From Dyadobacter psychrotolerans (lineage in GTDB: Bacteria > Bacteroidota > Bacteroidia > Cytophagales > Spirosomataceae), in the NCBI RefSeq assembly GCF_004349265.1, contig NZ_SMFL01000005.1:124301-188300 (forward strand): a DNA stretch of 64,000 bases. Direction: 5' to 3'. Under the pieces are notes generated by a model. The model was not told where the DNA came from and ran no database searches. It worked only from the letters and a program-made list of their open reading frames with translations. Position numbers and translations under genes: made by a program. Numbering within the stretch: the stretch's first letter is position 1; each line of letters opens with the position of its first letter. This document shows, one piece after another, positions 18,252 through 27,468 of the stretch.

Positions 18252-21200
18252 TTAAAATGTAAGATTGATTCCGCCCATCCATATACGTGGCTGAGGCATT
18301 ACGCCCTGGTCAACGCCCTGAACAGTTTCAGAAGGACTAACCGATACCTCAGGGTCAAGTCCGGAATACTTGGTGAATGTCAGCACGTTTTGTCCTGAAA
18401 CATAAAGTCTCGCGCTTCCGATACCGATTTTTGAAGTAAGCGTTTTTGGAACTGTAAAGCCCAGACTTACATTTTTCAGACGGATGTAAGATGCGTCTTC
18501 AACATGACGTGAAGGACGGAAGTTGGTATCGTAGTTTTTACGGGCCAGGCGCGGAATGTCCGTTTCGTCACCTGGTTTTTGCCAGCGGTCAAGCTGCTGA
18601 GAGCTGTAACCTGTTGTACGTTCGCCGCCATGCTCAAAGAAATAACGGTTGTAGTTGAAAACGTAGTTACCATAACTGTACTGAACAAATGCCATCAAAT
18701 CAAAGGCTTTGTATTTGAAGTTGTTGGTAAGACCTCCCTGGAAATCAGGCCATGCACTTTTCTTTAAGATAAATCTGTCGGTGTTTACATTGAAGATATC
18801 ATCAGCTCCTGTGTTCCAGATAATGTCTCCTGTTTGTTTGTCAACGCCCAATTGTTCGTGGACATAAAAAGAGAACAATGGATAACCTTCTTCAATACGG
18901 ATATAATCTCTTGTAAATGCACTGATCGGCGCAGCAAGCTTTTTAACCAGGTTTTTGTTTCGTGAAAGGTTGAATGCAATATCCCAGCTGAAATTCTCTT
19001 TTTGGATCGCGTTGGCATTGATACCCAATTCAAAACCCTTGTTTTCCATTGCACCATAATTCTGGATCAAAGTACTGTATCCGGTTGAGCGGGGAACAGG
19101 TACTTCCAAAAGCATGTCTTTGGTTTGTTTGTTATAGTAATCAAAAGTTACGTTCAGTTTATCCTGGAACAGACCCACATCAACACCGATGTCAAACTGT
19201 GCAGTTGTTTCCCATTTAAGATCCGGGTTTGCAAGCTGAATTGCGTTAAAACCCGGATAATCAGCATAAGCAGCAGATCCGCCGGCACCTGGTGTTACAC
19301 CGCCACCACCACGCAAACCGCCTCTTTGTCCACCCCATAAACCAAGTGAAGCAAAGTTGCCGATACCACCCTGGTTACCTGTTACACCGTAACTTGCTCT
19401 TAGTTTAAGTTCTGAAATAGCCTTTACGCTTTTCATGAAATTCTCTTCCGAAACAGCCCAGCCAACCGATGCGGAAGGGAACATACCCCATCTGTGATTC
19501 GCTCCGAAACGTGATGAACCATCATAGCGAAGGTTACCTGTGAAAAGGTATTTTTTCGAAAAGTCATAGTTCACCCTTCCAAAGAAAGAAGCAATTCCCC
19601 ATGAAGTCTGATCAGCGGTAGAGTTTTTAATCGCTGCGGCTGCAATGGTGCGGAACTCATTACTTGGGAAACCTGTACCTGTTGCAGAAGTGTAATTGTT
19701 TACATTTTTCTGCAGCGTGTTACCAACAAGGATGTTGAAGTTGTGCTTTCCGGCTAATCTTGTCTGATAAGTCAGTACGTTTTCGTTAATCCAGTTATAA
19801 TCCCTGGTTACACTGTTTGTAGCAGTTCCGCCCACACCAGATCCCGCAGTCAGGTTGGTATTGGAATACTGGTTTTCATAAATGTAATTGTTATCAACAC
19901 TCCAGTTGGTACGGAACACCAATCCGTTTGCTATTTTCCAGTCTCCGAATATATTTCCGATGATCCTGTCGGTATTCATCAGGTAATCCGTTTCATTCAC
20001 AATCGCAACAGGACTTTCCCAAACCGGACGGTTGTAAGTTCCGTCGGCGTTGTAAATCGGAATGTTACTTGGGTAGAAATAGGCGTTTGCCAAAGCAGAG
20101 TTGATGTTGTTACCGTTTTGGATCCTGTTACGCTTGCTGGTTGAGTAAAAAATGCTTGTTCCAAATTTCACAGCGTCAGAAACAGCAAAATCCAAATTGG
20201 TTCTGAATGTCTTACGATCAAATAGCGTTGGTTTCATGATACCTTCCTGTTTGAATGTGTTACCCGAAACCAGATATTTGATACGTTCGTTTCCACCTGA
20301 AATGGAAGCATCAATGTTGTAAAGTGCTCCGCTCTGCATGATCGGGTCAATCCAGTTGGTATTGATCGCTGCATCAGGGTTTGCATAAGCAGGCTTGTAG
20401 GCTACTCCGGCAGGGTTAAGTGCAGTTATTGAACCGTAAGTATCACTCCAGTTATTTGCAGAAGCTTCATTTTGCAATCTTTCAAAAGTAGGTCCGTCTA
20501 CACGAAGATCGTTAGGATCTTTCCAAGCTTTGGATGTTCCTACATAAGAAGAAATAGAAATAACAGGTTTGCCTGACTTACCTCTTTTGGTAGTGATCAG
20601 GATAACGCCATTTGCTGCACGGGCACCATAAATAGCTGTTGCAGATGCATCTTTCAGGATTTCCATCGATTCAATATCTGATGGATTCAAATCTGCCAAG
20701 GGATTACTTGGCTGACCGAAAGTACTTCTGGCCAGGTTTTGCGAAACGATTGGAACTCCGTCAATTACGTACAAAGGTTCAGAACTTGCATTGATAGAAG
20801 TTGCTCCGCGGACACGAACCATAATACTCGTTCCCGGTTCTCCTGATCCTGCGCTTACCTGAACCCCCGGGCTGCGACCCTGCAAAAGCTGGTCCGCACT
20901 TGGGCTTGGGATGTTTTTTATCTGGTCGGCCGAAACAGTAGAAATTGCCCCAGTAACAGTACGACGGTTTTGCTCACCATAACCTACTACAACAAGCTCC
21001 TGTAAAGCCCGTGCTTCTGCTACAAGTATGATTTTGTAATTGCTTTGGGAAGTAACAGGAACTTCCTGCGTAGTGTATCCTATAAAGGAAGCAATGATTT
21101 TAGACGACGGCGCAACGTCAATTTTGAATTTTCCGTCAGCATCCGTTTGCGTTCCCGTAGATGTTCCGGAAACACGAATGGTAACACCCGGCATAGGCAA

Positions 21201-21305
21201 ATTATCTTCCTTTGCTACAACCACACCGGAGATCGAAACAGTCTGTGCGTGAACAACACCGACCATGCAGAACAGCAACAGTAACCATGGTAATTTAGCT
21301 CTCAT
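18252..21305 (-). CDS. SusC/RagA-family TonB-dependent transporter of the peptidase locus
   Basis: A 1017-residue outer-membrane transporter. Order: signal peptide (1-20, ending VHAQ), carboxypeptidase-regulatory-like domain (about 22-105: VSISGVVVAKEDNLPMPGV), TonB-box-like LQELVVVGYG (about 106-115), plug domain with VRVRGATSINASSEPLYVIDG and SMEILKDASATAIYGARAANG, then a large beta-barrel ending in a terminal Phe (GGINLTF). No STN domain, so it is not expected to signal through FecR. First gene of a six-gene operon with SusD, three S10 peptidases and an amidohydrolase; it probably imports oligopeptides, a role known for the related RagAB system. Confidence 0.94.
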   Translation of the reverse strand: MRAKLPWLLLLFCMVGVVHAQTVSISGVVVAKEDNLPMPGVTIRVSGTSTGTQTDADGKFKIDVAPSSKIIASFIGYTTQEVPVTSQSNYKIILVAEARALQELVVVGYGEQNRRTVTGAISTVSADQIKNIPSPSADQLLQGRSPGVQVSAGSGEPGTSIMVRVRGATSINASSEPLYVIDGVPIVSQNLARSTFGQPSNPLADLNPSDIESMEILKDASATAIYGARAANGVILITTKRGKSGKPVISISSYVGTSKAWKDPNDLRVDGPTFERLQNEASANNWSDTYGSITALNPAGVAYKPAYANPDAAINTNWIDPIMQSGALYNIDASISGGNERIKYLVSGNTFKQEGIMKPTLFDRKTFRTNLDFAVSDAVKFGTSIFYSTSKRNRIQNGNNINSALANAYFYPSNIPIYNADGTYNRPVWESPVAIVNETDYLMNTDRIIGNIFGDWKIANGLVFRTNWSVDNNYIYENQYSNTNLTAGSGVGGTATNSVTRDYNWINENVLTYQTRLAGKHNFNILVGNTLQKNVNNYTSATGTGFPSNEFRTIAAAAIKNSTADQTSWGIASFFGRVNYDFSKKYLFTGNLRYDGSSRFGANHRWGMFPSASVGWAVSEENFMKSVKAISELKLRASYGVTGNQGGIGNFASLGLWGGQRGGLRGGGGVTPGAGGSAAYADYPGFNAIQLANPDLKWETTAQFDIGVDVGLFQDKLNVTFDYYNKQTKDMLLEVPVPRSTGYSTLIQNYGAMENKGFELGINANAIQKENFSWDIAFNLSRNKNLVKKLAAPISAFTRDYIRIEEGYPLFSFYVHEQLGVDKQTGDIIWNTGADDIFNVNTDRFILKKSAWPDFQGGLTNNFKYKAFDLMAFVQYSYGNYVFNYNRYFFEHGGERTTGYSSQQLDRWQKPGDETDIPRLARKNYDTNFRPSRHVEDASYIRLKNVSLGFTVPKTLTSKIGIGSARLYVSGQNVLTFTKYSGLDPEVSVSPSETVQGVDQGVMPQPRIWMGGINLTF

Positions 21306-21910
21306 ATCTATCTTGTTTTCGTTTTACTTTTGATAAAGTAAGCAAAAAGAAAAATGACAATTTGCCGCTGTTCAGAGTCTCAGGGGGTTCTTGCTAATAT
21401 CGTTTTAAGAAGAGATAATTTTGGTAAAAATATGTTAATTTTTGTAAGGTTAAATTCTGACTATTTCTGAATTTGTAAAATTAAATTCTGGATAGTGTCA
21501 TGTATTGAGTTGAAAATGTGTGTTTATGGTAAATTGTATTATGAATGTTTTGTTTTGTTTTATAACCTGTTTTCGATCAAAATATGAGGAGTTTTTGTGC
21601 GAATTATCCAAAATGACTTTATCGGGCACAAAACTGGGATAACGGAAACTTTATAAAATGAAGGGGGGAATAAAATCTTCTGAAGCAGGTTAATTTAATT
21701 TTTGGTTTGGAGTATATCTGTTTATTATCTCACAACTAAAAATTGTCAACTACATTTAATTTGAAGATTTGTAAAAGTATTTCTAAGTGTGTTTTCTGTA
21801 TTCCGAGAGGCGGAATTTAAGGAACAGCGTCACACTAACCTGCTGACTGTACAGAGGCAGATTGGGACAATAGGCAAATGAGGGACTGTATTAATGAGGG
21901 TTAAAGAACC
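21306..21910. other. About 600 bp upstream of the SusC peptidase operon, no gene
   Basis: AT-rich and free of a credible coding frame. It must contain the operon promoter. I found no perfect TTTG/TAnnTTTG pair on the minus strand. The one clear structure is the pair of direct repeats at 21441-21490. The left part of the region near 21830-21910 shows nothing recognisable. Confidence 0.55.
21441..21490. promoter_or_regulatory. Two direct repeats spaced 31 bp, candidate regulator-binding sites
   Basis: TTTGTAAGGTTAAATTCTG (21441-21459) and TTTGTAAAATTAAATTCTG (21472-21490) agree at 17 of 19 positions. Their start-to-start distance of 31 bp is close to three turns of B-DNA, placing both on one face of the helix. 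They lie 136-185 bp upstream of the SusC start, a usual activator position. The regulator is unknown. Confidence 0.5.
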
Positions 21911-22834
21911 TTACTTTTTTCTTGATGAAAAAGGTGGAAGGAGATAAATTTCAAAGGATGCGGCCAACCCGGACGTTCTTACCGGGACAATACCGGATGG
22001 AAGCCTGTTGCTGACGTTCATCCTGTAGCCACCGAAAACTTCAACCCCGATCAATTTATTGATCTGCTTGTTGTAGGTTACACCGGTATCCAGATCAATC
22101 AGCCGGAACAGAGAAGGCTGTCTGTCAGCTTTGTAGGTGTAATAACTTTTTGTGACAGCTTCACTCTTTATATAAAAAATATCCGTTGGTGAAAGATTAT
22201 AGCGCCACGAAATTTTCTTTGGCAAAGCAATTTCAAGTCCTGATTTTTCGGAAGGGAAATTATAATTGAGTACGAGTACCGGCAGCACACTAAGGTTTTG
22301 CGCGCGACTGACCAGAACGCCTATTCCAATCTCGCTCCGTTCCGATCTTTTCTTCATGAAAACAGAAGTAAAGTTGTAGTTAAGCGGAACATGCCGAAAG
22401 GGAACTTCTGTCAGGTTTCCGCTTTTCGTGACATTGGAAGCTACAACCAGATAGGAAGTGCTGTTTAGTTTGAAAAACGATTTGAGGTCGATACCCATAG
22501 ACCGAAGCTGCCAGTTGTCCATTTGGTTTATCGGGTTTTCGCCTGAGTTCTTAAATTCAAGCTGCTCGGTTCGGTAGTGCGGACCGACAACTATGGCATA
22601 GTTGGGCTTGTGCAGGATCGGAATCCATGCTCTTACATATAAATCTTCCTGGGTGTATTTTTTCTTCGGACCATCAACTGACCGGTAGTATTTACCAGGA
22701 GCATAACTGTGTTTAAATGTAACCCATTTTGAAGGCCCCATGCCGGTAAGCCCCGGTTTCAGATCCTGGCACCTGCAAGGTTTCATAAACAAAGCAGAAC
22801 AGCAGAGAAAAGACAGCAAAAAACGAAGATCCAT
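21911..22834 (-). CDS. Predicted outer-membrane beta-barrel protein (DUF6268-like)
   Basis: A 307-residue exported protein. The N-terminus has a hydrophobic signal (about 3-22, with several cysteines: FLCCSALFMKPCRCQ). The rest alternates polar and aromatic/hydrophobic residues in strand-like blocks such as YVRAWIPI, YAIVVGPHYRT, TSYLVVASNVTKS and VLPVLVLNYNFPS, and ends in SFEIYLLPPFSSRKK. This pattern fits an outer-membrane barrel of about 10-12 strands. I think it belongs to the group labelled DUF6268, but that is from memory and uncertain. Lone gene, not in an operon with its neighbours; function unknown. Confidence 0.6.
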   Translation of the reverse strand: MDLRFLLSFLCCSALFMKPCRCQDLKPGLTGMGPSKWVTFKHSYAPGKYYRSVDGPKKKYTQEDLYVRAWIPILHKPNYAIVVGPHYRTEQLEFKNSGENPINQMDNWQLRSMGIDLKSFFKLNSTSYLVVASNVTKSGNLTEVPFRHVPLNYNFTSVFMKKRSERSEIGIGVLVSRAQNLSVLPVLVLNYNFPSEKSGLEIALPKKISWRYNLSPTDIFYIKSEAVTKSYYTYKADRQPSLFRLIDLDTGVTYNKQINKLIGVEVFGGYRMNVSNRLPSGIVPVRTSGLAASFEIYLLPPFSSRKK

Positions 22835-23018
22835 GTATTCCGAAACGATATTTTATTAAAAAACGGGTGCTGCAAATTTTATAACGCAGAGGAATAGTCG
22901 TTCTGCGCAGTCGGAAGTTCTATGGCTGAGTCTTACTGTTAGCGCAACATAATCAGTCAATTAATTAGTTCCTTTCCGGTTTGTTTTGCTATAGATGGAC
23001 AAGAATGTCGGTTCTTGT

Positions 23019-24032
23019 TCAGTGAGCAACCTCTTCTTTCTTCTGGAAACTGTAAATCAAATAAAACAAGGCAGGAAGAATAAAAATGCTCCCCAAAAGC
23101 AAAGCCATACCCAGCGCATAAATTGTTTTCTCCTGGCCGCTGTGTTCCAGAAGCGACAAATATCCTCCGTTTTTTAAGATTACGATGTTTGGAAAATGAC
23201 GATAGGTTGTTGTGAGCAAGATCATCGTGACCTGAAAACCAGCTAACGGGCGGAGTAAAAACGTTTTTCCCTGGTACAATAAATACCACATCCAAACCAG
23301 TGAAAGTGTAGCGGACAAAATTGCGATATGGCCAACCCAATTGCCAAATACCCAGTCGATCAGCGGGATGTGTTCGATCAAAGACGCGATGAAAACCAAT
23401 ATTCCGCAAACTACCGCGGCGATATTGAAAAACTGTGCTTTATGCGCAAAACGAAGCCGGTCGTGCTCGTCATCCGTTTCGCCGATCAGATAAACAGATG
23501 CAAGAAATCCGCAGATCGAAACGGTAAATAACCCAACCGCAACGGAAAACCAGTGAAGCCAGCTGAAAATGTAAGCTTCCATAAAAGTATTGGCATTGGG
23601 ATCTATATGACCTGAAACAGCACTTCCTGCGATGATTCCAAGAAACAAAGGCGTTATAAAACTTGACCATGCAAAAATCGGGTTATAAAGATTCTGCATG
23701 TCGTCAACCACCGCATCGTAATGCCTGAAAGTGAAGGCGGTCCCTCTGGCAATAATTCCAAGAAGCATCACTGTGAGCGGAATATGCAGATTTACAGACA
23801 TGGTGGTGTAAATAACCGGAAAGCCTACAAACAGGATAACGATGGCAATGATCAGCCACATGTGGTTCGCTTCCCAAATAGGCCCGATTGCCGAATAAAG
23901 CGTTTTACGGGTGATACTTTTATTTTTTTTGGAAGTAAACAATTCAATTATACCAGCACCAAAATCAGCTCCGCCCAAAAGCAGATAAAGCAAAATCGCA
24001 GTCCAGAGAAATATGATGACGACGTATAACAT
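23019..24032 (-). CDS. cydB: Cytochrome bd ubiquinol oxidase subunit II
   Basis: A 337-residue inner-membrane protein with eight or more hydrophobic segments. The N-terminus VIIFLWTAILLYLLLGGADFGAG is characteristic of CydB, as are GPIWEANHMWLI and WSSFITPLFLGI. With CydA it forms the cytochrome bd terminal oxidase, which reduces oxygen to water with quinol and works at low oxygen and under stress. It follows cydA by 71 bp on the same strand. No gene for a small CydX-like subunit was recognised next to it. Confidence 0.95.
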   Translation of the reverse strand: MLYVVIIFLWTAILLYLLLGGADFGAGIIELFTSKKNKSITRKTLYSAIGPIWEANHMWLIIAIVILFVGFPVIYTTMSVNLHIPLTVMLLGIIARGTAFTFRHYDAVVDDMQNLYNPIFAWSSFITPLFLGIIAGSAVSGHIDPNANTFMEAYIFSWLHWFSVAVGLFTVSICGFLASVYLIGETDDEHDRLRFAHKAQFFNIAAVVCGILVFIASLIEHIPLIDWVFGNWVGHIAILSATLSLVWMWYLLYQGKTFLLRPLAGFQVTMILLTTTYRHFPNIVILKNGGYLSLLEHSGQEKTIYALGMALLLGSIFILPALFYLIYSFQKKEEVAH

Positions 24033-24049
24033 CTTATTGAAATGTGAAA

Positions 24050-24068
24050 AGTAAAATGAAATTTTACT
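24050..24068. other. Small hairpin in the cydA-cydB spacer
   Basis: AGTAAAAT (24050-24057) and ATTTTACT (24061-24068) form an 8-bp AT-rich stem with a 3-nt loop, just upstream of cydB. It could influence transcript processing; weakly supported. Confidence 0.35.
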
Positions 24069-24103
24069 AAGACTGTAAACTTTTGACTGTTAACTCAGAA
24101 CTT

Positions 24104-25423
24104 TTATTTTTTGGCGGGAAGGTCATAAAGTTTACCAACCATTTTAATCTGCCGGTAAAGCATGAAAATGACGATGATGGCCAGCGAAATGTAAACTCCG
24201 GAAAAAATGTAAAATGAGTAGACGATTCCGGGCATGGGTGTCACCGCATCGGCAGTCCGCATAATTCCATTAATGATCCAGGGTTGGCGGCCCACTTCGG
24301 TTACCGTCCACCCGGCTTCCACGGCGATAAATCCAAGCGGAGTGGCTGTCACAAACAGTTTTAGCAGCCAGCGACTGGTTAGCCAATGTTTTTTCTTCCA
24401 GAGGGCTGTAAAATACAAAACAGAAACAAGCATCATGAGCATGCCCATTCCAACCATTATCTGGAAAGCGTAGTGTGTGATTGCGACGGGCGGATGATTT
24501 TCTTCCGGGATACTGTCCAATCCTTTGACCTCTGATTTGAAATCACCATGAGCCAAAAAGCTTAAAAAACCTGGAAGTTTGACGGCGTAATCCACCCTTT
24601 TATTTTTCTCATCAGGAATTCCGCCGACAATCAAGGAAGCTGATTTTTCGGTATGAAAATGTGCTTCCATGGCTGCAAGTTTTGCTGGCTGTCGTTTGGC
24701 AACATCTTTCGCAGAAATATCTCCGCTAAGCGGTTGCAGGAGTGCGGCTACACAGCCAAAGATTGCTGCTATGGTAAAAGATTTGGTGTGAAAAAGAATA
24801 TTTTGTCCTTTCAAAATCATGAGGGCGTGAACACCCGCAACGGCAAATCCGGTAGCTACAAAGGCAGCGACGGTCATGTGTAAGGCCTGCGAAAACCAGG
24901 CGTCGTTAAACATGGCAGCGATGGGGTCAACATTCAGATATTTCCCATCTACAAAATCAAATCCTGCCGGGCTGTTCATCCATGCGTTGGCTGCTACGAC
25001 CAGTATGCCTGAAGCAAGTCCGCTTACACCTACGATAACGCCAGTGAACCAGTGAAACCACTTATTAAACCGGTCCCAGCCGTATAAAAAGAAGCCAAGG
25101 GCAATTGCTTCAATGAAAAAAGCGGTCCCTTCCAATGAGAAAGGCATGCCGAAAATAGGTCCGGCATGTTTCATGAATTCCGGCCATAGTAAACCAAGTT
25201 CAAAAGAAAGAACGGTTCCCGACACGGCGCCGGTTGCAAAGAAAATGGCCACGCCTTTACTCCATGCCTTAGTAACATTTTTATAAACGACGTTGTTGGT
25301 TTTCAGCCAGTAAAAGTGAGACACAGCCATGAAAAAAGGCATCACCATGCCAATGCAGGAAAAGACAATGTGAAAACCCAAAGAAAGGGCCATTTGAGAT
25401 CGGGCGGCTATAATATCATCCAT
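24104..25423 (-). CDS. cydA: Cytochrome bd ubiquinol oxidase subunit I
   Basis: A 439-residue integral membrane protein carrying the hemes and the quinol-oxidation site. His18 in LSLGFHIVFSC is the expected N-terminal heme ligand; HMTVAAFVATGF holds the second His, and MVGMGMLMML the Met ligand region. GRQPWIING is the signature after the Q-loop. At 439 residues it lacks the long Q-loop insertion of enterobacterial CydA, so it is of the short-loop class, like most Bacteroidota bd oxidases. First gene of cydAB, divergent from the alpha/beta hydrolase gene. Confidence 0.95.
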   Translation of the reverse strand: MDDIIAARSQMALSLGFHIVFSCIGMVMPFFMAVSHFYWLKTNNVVYKNVTKAWSKGVAIFFATGAVSGTVLSFELGLLWPEFMKHAGPIFGMPFSLEGTAFFIEAIALGFFLYGWDRFNKWFHWFTGVIVGVSGLASGILVVAANAWMNSPAGFDFVDGKYLNVDPIAAMFNDAWFSQALHMTVAAFVATGFAVAGVHALMILKGQNILFHTKSFTIAAIFGCVAALLQPLSGDISAKDVAKRQPAKLAAMEAHFHTEKSASLIVGGIPDEKNKRVDYAVKLPGFLSFLAHGDFKSEVKGLDSIPEENHPPVAITHYAFQIMVGMGMLMMLVSVLYFTALWKKKHWLTSRWLLKLFVTATPLGFIAVEAGWTVTEVGRQPWIINGIMRTADAVTPMPGIVYSFYIFSGVYISLAIIVIFMLYRQIKMVGKLYDLPAKK

Positions 25424-25585
25424 TTGATGGTCAATAATTTAAAGAATAATGATCCGGTCAACCGGCTTTCAGCAGTAGCTCAAAACTACTTAAGACTTAT
25501 GATAAGAACCATCTTTATGACCAAATAAGTCTGGTTTTAAAGTATATTTTCAATTAATCTTTAATTTGTTCAGTCTGGTTGTAAC

Positions 25586-26821
25586 ATGAAAAAACTTGTC
25601 ATCTTACTGTTACTGATTTCCCTCAAAAGCTTTTCCCAAAATACGGGTGATTTGATGATTGACCAAAAACCGATCAAAACGGATTCGCTGCTTTGGGATT
25701 TACAGACGCTAAGTAAAGCACCGGAAGTACAATGGATTGATAAGACATCAAAGGTGTATTCACTTATTTATAATAGTGTAGATTTTGAGGGGAAGCCTAC
25801 ACAGGTTTTTGCTTATTATTCTAACCCGGATATTTTGGCCGGAAAGCCTGTTGGTAGTAATAAATTTCCCGGCGTTGTGCTGATACATGGCGGGGGAGGG
25901 CAGGCCTTCAAAGCGTGGGTTGAAAAGTGGGCTTCGGAAGGTTATGCAGCTATTGCAATGGATCTTTCGGGAAACGGTGCTGATGGTAAAAAGGTAGCTC
26001 AGCCAGGCCCGGAGCAGTCTCATGAAAATAAATTCGATAAGATCGAAAAAGGTAATCTTAAAAACGTCTGGACCTACCATGCCGTGGCGAGTTCTATTCT
26101 TGCGCATTCGCTGCTGCTAAGTTTTTCGGAAATCGACAAAAGCAAAACCTGTCTCACCGGAATAAGCTGGGGAGGATATCTGACCTGCATTGTCGGTTCC
26201 CTGGACAATCGTTTTAAAGCCGCAGTGCCCGTATATGGCTGTGGTTATTACGACGAATCGGATGTGTTTAAGGAGCCGCTCAATCAATTGACGGCTAACG
26301 GTAAGCGAAGATGGATGTACTATTTTGACCCTTCTGTTTACATGCCTTTTGCTAAAACAAAGTTTTGTTTTTTAAACGGAAATAAAGACAAGTTCTATAA
26401 TGTAGTTCCTTACAGCAAAACATATCATCTTGTAAAGGAAAAGAGGAGAAAAGTAGTCGTTTTGCCAGATATGCGTCACGATCACGTTTCGGGTTGGGAG
26501 CCTAAAGAAATCAGGTATTTTTTTGAAAGTGTAATTAATAAGACTGCGCCAATAGCAAAAGTTGGAAAGCCAAAATCAAATAAATCCCGGATGGTGGTAT
26601 CATACAAATCAGAAGTTCCTCTGGTAATGTCAGAATTTTATTTTTCCAATGACACGGTTTCTTCCAATGAAAAAAGAGTTTGGATTAAACAGGAGGCAAC
26701 GATCGAAACAGGTAAGAGAGTTATCACAACATCAATTCCAAAAGATAATTTCAAATACGGTTTTTTCTACCTGAAAGACCGGAACGGGATATCTGCATCG
26801 AGCGAGTTCATCATCCATTAA
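25586..26821 (+). CDS. Secreted alpha/beta hydrolase (acetyl-xylan-esterase / dienelactone-hydrolase-like)
   Basis: A 411-residue exported hydrolase. Signal peptide 1-18 (ending KSFSQ). The core has an HGGGGQAFKAW oxyanion loop, YAAIAMDLSGNGADG, the nucleophile elbow GISWGG with the catalytic Ser, and MRHDHVSGW with the likely catalytic His. The last 100 residues are a beta-rich extension ending FFYLKDRNGISASSEF, resembling an appended sandwich domain. This architecture is common in periplasmic esterases or peptidases of Bacteroidota that act on acylated sugars; the substrate is not determined. Divergent from cydA. Confidence 0.75.
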   Translation: MKKLVILLLLISLKSFSQNTGDLMIDQKPIKTDSLLWDLQTLSKAPEVQWIDKTSKVYSLIYNSVDFEGKPTQVFAYYSNPDILAGKPVGSNKFPGVVLIHGGGGQAFKAWVEKWASEGYAAIAMDLSGNGADGKKVAQPGPEQSHENKFDKIEKGNLKNVWTYHAVASSILAHSLLLSFSEIDKSKTCLTGISWGGYLTCIVGSLDNRFKAAVPVYGCGYYDESDVFKEPLNQLTANGKRRWMYYFDPSVYMPFAKTKFCFLNGNKDKFYNVVPYSKTYHLVKEKRRKVVVLPDMRHDHVSGWEPKEIRYFFESVINKTAPIAKVGKPKSNKSRMVVSYKSEVPLVMSEFYFSNDTVSSNEKRVWIKQEATIETGKRVITTSIPKDNFKYGFFYLKDRNGISASSEFIIH

Positions 26822-26908
26822 AAAGTATTAACAGGCTTAATCCAAAATGGGATTTAAGTTAAGTTTTCCTGGTCCTCCAATTTCTACATATAACCGGTGT
26901 AACCAAAT

Positions 26909-26948
26909 AAAAAATGCCTCTGAAACATACAGCTCCAAAGGCACTTTC
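26909..26948. terminator. Possible bidirectional terminator between hydrolase and csbD-like genes
   Basis: TGCCT and AGGCA, flanked by an A-rich left arm and a short T-rich right arm, can pair between the two convergent genes. The stem is short and the loop long, so support is modest. Confidence 0.45.
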
Positions 26949-26969
26949 TAAAAGGGGTTTAACGAAGAA

Positions 26970-27167
26970 CTATCGTGACCAGCTGTCAACTTCACTTTCC
27001 ACCTCTTCGCGGGTCTTACCTAATTTTTTTTGAAGATTTCCCAGAAGTTCATCTTCTTTTCCTTCTTCATATAATAAATCATCGTCGGTTAAATCAGCAT
27101 ATTGTTGCTTAAATTTTCCTTTCAATTCATTCCAGTTTCCTTTTACTTGTTGCGTGAAGGCACTCAT
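26970..27167 (-). CDS. CsbD-family stress protein
   Basis: A 65-residue soluble protein matching CsbD along its whole length: [49 protein letters not shown]. CsbD-family proteins are small, charged, largely helical and induced under general stress in many bacteria; the molecular role is unclear. Monocistronic, with about 300 bp of apparently non-coding DNA upstream. Confidence 0.9.
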   Translation of the reverse strand: MSAFTQQVKGNWNELKGKFKQQYADLTDDDLLYEEGKEDELLGNLQKKLGKTREEVESEVDSWSR

Positions 27168-27468
27168 GATTTCGGTTATTTAAGTTTGAGAATGTATGTT
27201 TTCTGTAAAGCACGTTTGCCCTAATAATTAAAATAACTATGCCCTTAGACGCGATTGTAAATCAGTTTTATTTTAATTCAACTGGTAGTTTTTTGTGAAA
27301 GCTATTGATTTAAAGAGATTTACTAAACACATCAGATTGATAGAAGCAGGCGATCATTATCTGTGTGTAATTGTTCTGTTGCGCATAATTTTCCCAAGAT
27401 TGTACTTTAAACTGCTCAAATGCTGTTTTTTGTCTACATAAATTAAATTTAAACAATAAAAAATAGTC
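27168..27468. other. 300-bp intergenic region upstream of the csbD-like gene
   Basis: AT-rich region between two minus-strand genes. It should contain the end of the epimerase transcript and the csbD-like promoter. No open frame, palindrome or convincing promoter pair was found. Confidence 0.5.

Noticed and set aside
22957-23409. 150-codon frame overlapping the 3' part of cydB
   Set aside because: Same strand but another frame over conserved CydB sequence; no family resemblance.
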